A DNA stretch of 39,782 nucleotides from Fidelibacterota bacterium (GTDB lineage: Bacteria > Fidelibacterota > UBA8477 > JABMPR01): contig JABIFG010000196.1 in the NCBI GenBank assembly GCA_018650795.1, forward strand, positions 1 to 39,782, given 5' to 3'. This document shows, one piece after another, positions 29,001 to 35,267 of this stretch; the stretch's first letter is position 1, and the number at the start of each line of letters is the position of its first letter. Position numbers and translations under genes: made by a program. The notes beneath the pieces were generated by a model. That model saw only the letters and a list, made by a program, of their open reading frames with translations, did no database searches and was not told where the DNA came from.

Positions 29001-29960
29001 ACTACCGCTTAATGTCACCCCGGTCTGCTCATCGATATCCTGGTCATCTCCGGCGCTGGCGGTTGGCCCTAAATTTAAAACTTGCCCACCGCGCAAGAGA
29101 CGAACATATAGGTTGCCGAGTTTATCGTGACCCAAGTCGTAGCCACTATGAAAAGAGGTTACCCATACTATGCTCAAATTACTGGCTTGTAGTGACGAAG
29201 ACCAATAACCCGAGGGTAGCGTACCGGGGAATGAAGTGGTATCAATCGCTGGATACCAAGTCGTGTAATCCACTATCGATTGCAGTTCTTGTAGTGTTGG
29301 CAATCGCCAATCACTATGCCCTGCATAATCGGTAGCCAGTGCAGTAGCCTGATCCCACTGATGAGTGGTGGCTGTTCCACTACAGGTCGATCCATCCCAA
29401 GTTTGCCCCACTGAACACTGCATCCAGGTCAGTTCTGTGTTTTTATCGGTGACCGTCCCATCACCATTATCCATCAAAGAGCCAAAAAAATGTCCTCCTC
29501 GCACAAGACGAACATATCTGCCGTAGAGCATATTGGCATTGCCGTGGTTGCCATTTTTAAAAAAGACACTCAGCGCATATTGGGTAGTATCTGGATCTTG
29601 AGACTGCGACGAAGACCAATAACCCGAGGGTAGCGTCCCGGGGAATGAGGTGACATCAATCGCTGGGTCATAGGTCGTGTAATCCACTATCGATTGCAGT
29701 TCTTGTAGTGTTGGCAGACGCCAATCACTATATCCAGCATAGTCTGCTGTCAGTGCATTAGCCTGATCCCACGGATGAGTGGTGGCTGTTCCACTACAGG
29801 TCGATCCATCCCAAGTTTGCCCCACTGAACACTGCATCCAGGTCAGTCCGGTATAGTTATCCGTAATCGTTTCATTGCCATTATTACTGTAATTTTGGGC
29901 GAGAGCACCTTCAGAAAGGAAGCTTAAGAGGACGAAAATTAATGTTAGTAAAACCCTCAT
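25995..29960 (-). CDS. 5' part of giant secreted gene 2, truncated by the ISL3 insertion
   Basis: I prefer the ATG at 29960 over the upstream TTG at 29990 because it places a clean signal peptide (MRVLLTLIFVLLSFLSEGALA) at the N terminus. Two DUF1566 domains follow in tandem, each with LTWMQCSVGQTWDGSTC, DWRLPTLQELQSIVDY and SGYWSS motifs. Then come six 94-residue PKD-like repeats starting LPTASAGSDQ, cadherin-like modules (TDPDGG...GADSF), a CSPG-type repeat and further cadherin-like modules. The last residues before the stop (GSSAQFVGS) are encoded by the IS end. Joined to the 3' part without the IS, the frame is continuous and the original protein was about 4369 aa counted from the TTG, or 4359 from the ATG. 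The truncated product could still be secreted. Confidence 0.9.
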   Translation of the reverse strand: MRVLLTLIFVLLSFLSEGALAQNYSNNGNETITDNYTGLTWMQCSVGQTWDGSTCSGTATTHPWDQANALTADYAGYSDWRLPTLQELQSIVDYTTYDPAIDVTSFPGTLPSGYWSSSQSQDPDTTQYALSVFFKNGNHGNANMLYGRYVRLVRGGHFFGSLMDNGDGTVTDKNTELTWMQCSVGQTWDGSTCSGTATTHQWDQATALATDYAGHSDWRLPTLQELQSIVDYTTWYPAIDTTSFPGTLPSGYWSSSLQASNLSIVWVTSFHSGYDLGHDKLGNLYVRLLRGGQVLNLGPTASAGDDQDIDEQTGVTLSGSGSDSDGSIASYSWSQSAGPTVTLNSSSSAAATFTAPAVLIPTDLTFSLTVTDNEGGDGSDSVIITVNPINTLPTASAGSDQDIDEQTGVTLSGSGSDSDGSIASYSWSQSAGPTVTINSSSSAAATFTAPAALIPTDLIFSLTVTDNEGGDGSGSVTITVTPINTLPTASAGSDQDIDEQTGVTLSGSGSDSDGTIASYSWSQSAGPTVTISSSSSATATFTAPVVLIPTDLTFSLTVTDNEGGSGSDSVTITVNPINTLPTASAGSDQDIDEQTGVTLSGSGSDSDGTIASYSWSQSAGPTVTINSSSNVTASFTAPDVSTATTLIFTLTVTDNEGGSGSDSLIITVNPINTLPTASAGSDQDIDEQTGVTLSGSGSDSDGTIASYSWSQSAGPTVTINSSSNVTASFTAPDVSTATTLTFTLIVTDNEGGSGSDSVTITVNPINTLPTASAGNDQDIDEQTGVTLSGSGSDNDGTIVSYSWSQSAGPTVTLNSSSSAIATFTVPAVLISTDLTFSLTVTDNEGGSGSDSVTITVSTLNRVPVGVETTLTTEEESTISGQVSATDPDGGPITYSLASLPSNGTASVSINGSFTYTPTTNFNGADSFTVRAEDERRSYTNLTVSIGVISLNDPPAISSNQKATAQDGASITLTSSQLRATDPEGDNIHYHLTAEPTNGMLTLNGVPVGKGGQFSQEDINQGRVTYNHDSAGTTTDSFSFQLEDELGDVTPGTHIFSFTIEVVNSAPIAVSDNWNTDEDTSINTTLQGSDEDGDTITYELVSGSSLGKIELLDNTTGTVLFTPDSNASGQSSFLYRLFDGVKYSDTARITVTVNPVNDAPVVEESMLSTFRETAMEGTLVASDLDQDSLTFSLGSYPARGIVQLTESSGAFTYTPLAGLDGPDSFTFQVSDGRLTSNLATVTIEVAGDPSLPPVANALSFSLLEDEKLNDQLIGSDSEDDQLSYKIIEPPLHGWVQVTNAGTGSFRYTPHSNYGSSAQFVGS
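26025..26032. repeat. Target-site duplication of the ISL3 element, right copy
   Basis: ATAATTAC, identical to 24483-24490. Its exactness points to a recent insertion. Confidence 0.93.
27378..29069 (-). repeat. Six tandem 282-bp repeats encoding PKD-like domains
   Basis: A shared landmark (TCACCCCGGTCTG on the plus strand) recurs at 27605, 27887, 28169, 28451, 28733 and 29015, exactly 282 bp apart each time. Each unit encodes 94 residues from LPTASAGSDQ to TITVNPINT, a PKD/REJ-type beta-sandwich. The copies are nearly identical at DNA level, implying recent expansion or homogenisation. Confidence 0.92.
29160..29885 (-). repeat. Tandem duplication encoding two DUF1566 domains
   Basis: The same sequence block recurs 414 bp (138 codons) apart, for example GACGAAGACCAATAACCCGA ending its block at 29220 and again at 29634. 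The copies differ most where the ligand-proximal loop of the domain would be (residues between GYWSS and VRLxRGG). Confidence 0.8.
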
Positions 29961-30078
29961 CTCAGGGACGCACGGGGTCAGATTTTTCAAACCAATATTT
30001 ATAACTAATTGATTTGTAGTTGGAGGCTATTCCCAACAGGCACGACTGAGATGATAACATTCCATCACTCCCTCCACT

Positions 30079-30408
30079 TCAATGGCTAATGGCCGTATTG
30101 CCAGACTTCCTTTTTAAAGGACAGCCTAAGCTACCAGGAAACACTTTCATGGCTGTCAAGCTATTGACAGCCCATCTGAAAGAGACAGTAAATCCCGATT
30201 TAGCATATTCCCCCCCGGATTGTAGATCTTCTACTATTACTACTGTGGTGTGGTCGTTACCAAACAGTACTTCGTTGGTGGCGATCTCTTAAATTTCACT
30301 GTTGGATGCGAGGTAAATCACTGTTCCTCTTCCCTGCACTGTTTGTGGTGCCATCATAAAAATAGCTTCTGTTGCAACCGGGTCAGCTAAAATCCACGCA
30401 CCCTTCAT
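30079..30408 (-). pseudogene. Degenerate small ORF in the leader of giant gene 2
   Basis: From ATG 30408 the frame reads MKGAWILADPVATEA... to TVIYLASNSEI, then TAA (30289-30291). It continues in the same frame with EIATNEVLFGNDHTTVVI and ends at TGA 30079. The central part matches the small ORF upstream of giant gene 1. No family recognised. It could be a decayed gene or a non-coding conserved leader. Confidence 0.4.
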
Positions 30409-30411
30409 AAG

Positions 30412-30463
30412 ACTATATAAACATAAAATTAATTTACAACTAATGTAACAGAATGTTACAGAA
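30412..30463 (-). promoter_or_regulatory. Putative promoter with phased TGTTACAGAA repeats upstream of giant gene 2
   Basis: On the minus strand TTGTAA (30434-30439), a 16-bp spacer and TATAGT (30412-30417) form a plausible promoter. Directly upstream the plus strand has TGTAACAGAA (30444-30453) and TGTTACAGAA (30454-30463), a 10-bp direct repeat that also contains the inverted repeat TGTAACA-GAA-TGTTACA. The distance from -10 to repeats is the same as upstream of giant gene 1. Confidence 0.45.
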
Positions 30464-30499
30464 AAAATTTACGCATAGTTATTAGCTGATATTGAATAA

Positions 30500-30770
30500 T
30501 AGATTCCCTCAGCTAAAGCCGGGGTTCTATGGCTGCACCGCGCTTCGCGCAATTACAGCTCCTGTCGGAGCTGATCTAAACCCTTCCGTCCTTGATATTC
30601 GACATATCACTTTATCGTCTCTTCATCAACACCGACACTGCTGATGAAGTATCTTGGCGACCACATAATATTTTCCTTCCAGTATACTTTCGACTACCGA
30701 GACTGCCTTCTGGTGAATCCCGGAACTGTCAATTTTTATTAGTCCACCAGCAGAGCTGGTAGTTTACTCG
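30500..30770 (-). mobile_element. IS200/IS605-type remnant
   Basis: A short frame from 30666 reads MWSPRYFISSVGVDEETIK, TGA (30607-30609), YVEYQ... and stops at 30553-30555. This resembles the C-terminal helix region of IS200-type TnpA, including the segment around the catalytic Tyr. Imperfect subterminal hairpins lie on both sides: CCCCGGCTTTAGCTGAGGG-like at about 30504-30526 and CCAGC-AGA-GCTGG within 30744-30762. The internal part is largely deleted. Confidence 0.5.
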
Positions 30771-30788
30771 TTATTAATTGGTGGATTC

Positions 30789-31793
30789 TTAGAGGTCCCC
30801 TAAAGCATTAGCCAAAAGGTTATGAGTAATCTGATAACACTCTCCGCATAGTTTTATAAAATCTTCATAGCGCACAACATCAGGCCACACACCAGTATAC
30901 TTATCAAGCTGCCCTGTTTCGATCTGGTAGAGAGATAGAGATCGAACGTATTCTCTACGCCGAGCTTCATCGATTACCAGAGGCGGAAGACCAGAGCAAA
31001 GTAGAGGGATATTGGAGACAAGCCGGGCCAACCGCCCATTCCCATCCCAAAACGGATGGATATGTACAAAACCAATATGTAATTTTGCATAGACTTCTAC
31101 GGCCGTGCCGAGAGAAACTTGCTGCTCGATAGCGCTGTTCAGCTCATCTAGCCACTCAACCATCAACATATCCACATGCAACGGGTGTGCATATCCGATA
31201 TAGACAGGATGATCATCTGCAGAAACCGCATTACACCCATTGGGCTCAACCTTCCATCCCCCCATCGGCTTATTAATATCCATGACACGTTCAGTTTGTA
31301 CACTTTTATGCAACTCGAACAGATGTTTCTTTGTAATCAGATTACCAGACTGCACTAGCGAGTAGATCTGCTCTATCGCTCTTGCATGGCCAATTATCTC
31401 CTGGTGCTCCTTGAGCGGTTTTCCCAAAATAGTAAGGCCAAGTTCTAGGATATTGAAGGTATCGCCAAGAGTTAACGTATTGCCTTCGATGGCAGTTGAG
31501 GTATGAGTCCATACATCACGAATCTGGTTCATTACCGAATTCCGACGATATTCTGGGACTGCATGCAAAAAAGTAAAGTGATACGGTTCGGAAGAAATCC
31601 CACGATATCGTGTTCCCTTCTTCTTACCGGTTCTTTTAACTGCCCCCTCCTCTTCCCATACAGTTAACCAACGTCGCAGGGTGCGGGGATTAATTTCTCC
31701 TTCTATTGCCGCGAGAAGCTCATTTGCTGAGAACGATTTCTTGCTTGACTGCAGCAAGGAAAGGACGATTTGTTGAGCGCTTTTATTAGCCAT
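30789..31793 (-). CDS. Fic-family protein with winged-helix N terminus (class II, self-inhibited)
   Basis: 334 aa. Residues 1-65 look like a winged helix-turn-helix (NPRTLRRWLTVWEEEGAVKR). The core has the full Fic motif HPFWDGNGRLAR at 246-257, the catalytic loop for AMP transfer from ATP to a target protein. Upstream, STAIEGN (99-105) fits the [S/T]xxxE[G/N] inhibitory helix, so this is a class II Fic that blocks its own ATP site. Such proteins are usually stand-alone cytoplasmic AMPylators; the target is unknown. It lies 210 bp beyond the recombinase operon. Two copies of a 9-bp motif just upstream suggest regulation, possibly by its own HTH. Confidence 0.93.
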   Translation of the reverse strand: MANKSAQQIVLSLLQSSKKSFSANELLAAIEGEINPRTLRRWLTVWEEEGAVKRTGKKKGTRYRGISSEPYHFTFLHAVPEYRRNSVMNQIRDVWTHTSTAIEGNTLTLGDTFNILELGLTILGKPLKEHQEIIGHARAIEQIYSLVQSGNLITKKHLFELHKSVQTERVMDINKPMGGWKVEPNGCNAVSADDHPVYIGYAHPLHVDMLMVEWLDELNSAIEQQVSLGTAVEVYAKLHIGFVHIHPFWDGNGRLARLVSNIPLLCSGLPPLVIDEARRREYVRSLSLYQIETGQLDKYTGVWPDVVRYEDFIKLCGECYQITHNLLANALGDL

Positions 31794-31795
31794 AA

Positions 31796-31825
31796 GGACA
31801 TTATAATGATAATACGGACATTATT
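31796..31825 (-). promoter_or_regulatory. Repeated operator-like motif at the fic promoter
   Basis: ATAATGTCC (minus strand) occurs at 31796-31804 and 31816-31824, 20 bp or two helical turns apart, with TATTAT and TATAAT -10-like boxes between or within the copies and the ATG only 2 bp away. This looks like an autoregulatory site and would give a very short leader. A 12-bp relative lies at 39512-39523. Confidence 0.45.
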
Positions 31826-32003
31826 AAACAGAAACATACCTTTATCTCAGACTATTACGCTCTGATTTGAAAAACAGATTTTTAAAGCACTGAGACAAGC
31901 TCATTGTAGTGCCATCCTAAGCTTAGAGTTTTCCATAAAAAATTACATTCGGCACTCAATTGGTAATGATATGGTAGAGCAAGCTAAGGTCAACTAATCA
32001 CAT
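31826..32003. other. Intergenic region between fic and the recombinase operon
   Basis: AT-rich, with no ORF, no convincing terminator and no repeat that I can support. Confidence 0.5.
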
Positions 32004-35000
32004 TCAAAAATCAATCCACTCCGCTACAAGCGCCAGACGGATTCCTTCAATAACCTTGGAAGAACGATCCTGAGAGCCTATATGTATGGATGAACTACGC
32101 ACCCGAATATACAGTTCACCATTGGAGTGTTTTTTTTGAGTGATCAGGCGCGCATTTCTTGTCTTATTTACCACCTCTACTTTAAGCTTATCGCTCCAAT
32201 ACGTCCTTTGGCTTGTGGGGGAGAGATAATTACCCTTTATAAGAGCAACATGCTCTACTACCAGGTCATCTGACAGCCCTATCTTTCCAAGCAGCCAAAT
32301 CCAGCTTTTTGCATCCTCAACCTTTGTGAAAACCACTGTCAATGCAGTGCCTGAAACCCAGTCATTGACCATCAAACCTAATGCCTTATGAATCTTCTTA
32401 CTCGTGGCCTGTGGCTTTAGATGGGGAAAATCTCCCTCCTTTCTCAGTCTGAATAGATGCTCTGCAACCTCCTGTGCAACAGTTCTCTGTCGCTCACCCT
32501 TGGGCATCCAGTGAATCGTTAGATTCTTCGGGTGGTAGCGGTTTTTCAGCAGATACTGGACAAAAATATTGCGATTGAGGATCTTTTTACTACGCTCATC
32601 CCACAGTTCAATCCGTTTACGCTTAACCCCTATCTGAGTGGATACCTCTTCTAGACTGTTCTGTTCATCAAGCAGAAACAGTGCGCTGGCGATAGTCCGT
32701 AGCCTCTCATGGGGCAATGGCCTTGACAGCAACTTTAGAGTGAGGATTGGTTGTCTCTGTATTGATTGCCCCCCTCCAGATAGCGCAATGATACGATCAC
32801 TCTCCTGATCCAGCAATTCCGCCATCCTAAGTCGGCCTTGATCCTCTCCATCCTCACGAAGGAATTTCCCTTTGATATAGGAGCGCCCCTCCACCAGGAA
32901 CATTAGCTGTTGTGCATTAAACTCTGGTGTAAAACGACGCATATAAAGCCCTAGCAACAGATCCATGATATGGATGTAACTGCCCACTGTTATGGAGCTG
33001 CTTGCATGGCCCAACAGCTGTGTAATCTGTAATAGCATACGCCGGTTCGTAGGCGCCTTTCCCAGAATAGGTTCACGGACACTTATCGCTTCCTGTAGCA
33101 ATGCCTTTCGATCCAGCGGGTCCGGCAGCAACCATACAGGGAACGGTACCCCTGAGCGTTCCAGTTCATAGCCCGCAAAGCGTAGTAGCGTCCAGTTGGC
33201 AAAGGCATGCCGCAGATGGTGAAAACGGACGGTGGGATCACGTGATGCCCGCTGCAGTGCCTCTCTTATCAAATTGAAGCCAGTAAACCTTGTTTGTGAA
33301 GGACCCTTTGACTGAAAATAGGGAAACAAAAAGTGATCTACGTTCTTTTTTTGGGCTTCATGGTCAATATCAAAGATATCCTCTTCCTCATCAACTGCCA
33401 CTTCAGCTTCAGCTCTTCTTTGCCTGTTTAACCAGTCTCGAAATCGTTGTAACGGCTGCGCTGGCATCAGAACCGAAACGGGCAGCACCCGCTCTGCATT
33501 TATGGTCTTCAATCTTCTGAAATGGTTATTTGAGAGATACAAAAAGAGATCTTCCTCTCCAATCAGATCCCCTACCCGGATTCCAATCACCTCACTTCTT
33601 CTCAGCCCCAAATAGAAGCCTGCTGCCATAATCAGACAGAGTGCCTCGGCAACTTCATGATCCCGGTATTTCTGGATCGCTTCGGTATAAAGCCACTGTT
33701 GTGCCTGAGTAAACTCACTGAATTTGACCAGATTAGCATCGACAGCCCCGGCCTCACCCAAGAACTCCTCGAGATCCTCTTCATCTATCTGCTCAATCTG
33801 GCAGTGAAACACCAGAAAATCATACCAGGAGAGAAGTCCTGCAGTGACCCGTCTGCGCTCTTCGCGTCTATCACAATCTTCCTGAATCAACTGAAAGAGC
33901 GCTATCTGCTCAGCCGCCGTAAAGGTTGCTGGATCACTATCCCCTATCGAACCCACCAGCCTTCTGCCTGTTGTCCGCAGTAGTCGATATACTTCTTCCA
34001 TCCCTAGAGCTCTTTTTTGATGGCGGTTGGGCAAAGTCAGCCAATCCAGTATCCAGTCGGCCAACAACTTCACACTGGGTAGCAGTGTTCCACCACCATG
34101 CTGCACACTCCACACCTCAACCGCAGTTCTGAAGTTATCTCTATTTTCAACGATACAATTGATCAACTGGACGTAGTCAAGATGCAAAAACGGTTCACCC
34201 TCCTCATCTCCCACCTTCTCATCCCCCTCACCTACAGAGAGTTTAAGTACAGAAACTCCATGCCCTTTATGGGCCTGTGCCAGTGAGAGCGACATATCGG
34301 GATAACCGGTCACCTGCATCAGTCGCTGCCAAACCAGATCCGGTACGGTATAACTAGAATTCTGCTGACGTACATACTTCACAAGATAGGCTGGTATTCG
34401 GGTATGAAGATGGACGCTCAGCTGTTTCTGAAACGCCCTCAGATCATAGATCTGATGAGACCCCTCTGGAATCAAGGAGAGATAACGATTAATCGCTCTC
34501 TTCAGACGATGACTCTTTTGTCCTCTTCCCAATGCTGAATCATCGTGATTCCGCTCTATGGAGCGGACCAGCAATAGACGCGTCAGTGGATCTACTATCC
34601 AGCGATGTGTGGGGTGTTGCTGATGCCCTCTCTCATTTTTCCCTCTGGGAAGATCCAACCAGCGGATGGGGTCATTATGCTCTTTAGCTCGCATTGCAGC
34701 TGGAATAGCCGTGATTCTAGCGGTGACCATCAATCCACCAAAAAGCATTGCTGAAAGGAATATTTGCCCCCAGTGGGCAACGGAATCTATGGGCTCTATC
34801 AGCCCCAATGAGGCGACAAAGCTCCGCTTCAGTCTCGGCAACCGGTGCAGATAGGCGTCAAACGTGGGGTAATGAAAAGGCGAGGGAGTCAGCTCCAATG
34901 GAGGGAGTGGTATTTTTGGGAGATCGGCCGAAAACAGCCCCAGTTTATTACCCACCTCAAGCACTTGTATCACCCTACAGCGTACCCCATGGCTATTCCA

Positions 35001-35267
35001 ATCGAGGCTTCCCTTGATGGTCGCCATCAGCCGATCTGCCTCTGTTGCTGTCAGCAACAGAGGCCTTCTGGACCCACCAGCCGCATTCCTGTGAGTTGTA
35101 AGCAGTGCGGGAACTTGCTGGTGGATGATCGTTAACACCTCCCAGTTTTCTGTAGAGATATCCGCTTCACCTAGCGACTTGGTGGATTTCCACTCAGACA
35201 CCTCAATGATCGGTCGATCCAGATGGCACCAACCAGCCCAGACACTTTTTCTCCACAGCTCACTCAT
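32004..35267 (-). CDS. Very large tyrosine recombinase (third gene of recombinase trio)
   Basis: 1087 aa. A complete tyrosine-recombinase core lies in the middle: R556 in YLGLRRSEV, K587 in RRLKTIN, H683xxR686 in HHLRHAFANW, G753-H754 in LLGHASSSIT and nucleophile Y764 in VGSYIHIMD. About 320 further residues follow, an unusual C-terminal extension whose final part is basic. An N-terminal half (about 1-400) contains a hydrophobic box-I-like segment around 168-190 (LFGGLMVTARITAI), possibly a diverged second recombinase domain. The start ATGA overlaps the end of the upstream recombinase gene by 4 bp, indicating translational coupling. It probably acts with that protein in integration and excision; partner dependence is inference. 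Confidence 0.88.
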   Translation of the reverse strand: MSELWRKSVWAGWCHLDRPIIEVSEWKSTKSLGEADISTENWEVLTIIHQQVPALLTTHRNAAGGSRRPLLLTATEADRLMATIKGSLDWNSHGVRCRVIQVLEVGNKLGLFSADLPKIPLPPLELTPSPFHYPTFDAYLHRLPRLKRSFVASLGLIEPIDSVAHWGQIFLSAMLFGGLMVTARITAIPAAMRAKEHNDPIRWLDLPRGKNERGHQQHPTHRWIVDPLTRLLLVRSIERNHDDSALGRGQKSHRLKRAINRYLSLIPEGSHQIYDLRAFQKQLSVHLHTRIPAYLVKYVRQQNSSYTVPDLVWQRLMQVTGYPDMSLSLAQAHKGHGVSVLKLSVGEGDEKVGDEEGEPFLHLDYVQLINCIVENRDNFRTAVEVWSVQHGGGTLLPSVKLLADWILDWLTLPNRHQKRALGMEEVYRLLRTTGRRLVGSIGDSDPATFTAAEQIALFQLIQEDCDRREERRRVTAGLLSWYDFLVFHCQIEQIDEEDLEEFLGEAGAVDANLVKFSEFTQAQQWLYTEAIQKYRDHEVAEALCLIMAAGFYLGLRRSEVIGIRVGDLIGEEDLFLYLSNNHFRRLKTINAERVLPVSVLMPAQPLQRFRDWLNRQRRAEAEVAVDEEEDIFDIDHEAQKKNVDHFLFPYFQSKGPSQTRFTGFNLIREALQRASRDPTVRFHHLRHAFANWTLLRFAGYELERSGVPFPVWLLPDPLDRKALLQEAISVREPILGKAPTNRRMLLQITQLLGHASSSITVGSYIHIMDLLLGLYMRRFTPEFNAQQLMFLVEGRSYIKGKFLREDGEDQGRLRMAELLDQESDRIIALSGGGQSIQRQPILTLKLLSRPLPHERLRTIASALFLLDEQNSLEEVSTQIGVKRKRIELWDERSKKILNRNIFVQYLLKNRYHPKNLTIHWMPKGERQRTVAQEVAEHLFRLRKEGDFPHLKPQATSKKIHKALGLMVNDWVSGTALTVVFTKVEDAKSWIWLLGKIGLSDDLVVEHVALIKGNYLSPTSQRTYWSDKLKVEVVNKTRNARLITQKKHSNGELYIRVRSSSIHIGSQDRSSKVIEGIRLALVAEWIDF

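Noticed and set aside
29961..29990. TTG 29990 as start of giant gene 2
   Set aside because: It puts ten residues including a Pro and a Cys before the hydrophobic core; ATG 29960 gives a normal signal peptide. Not excluded.
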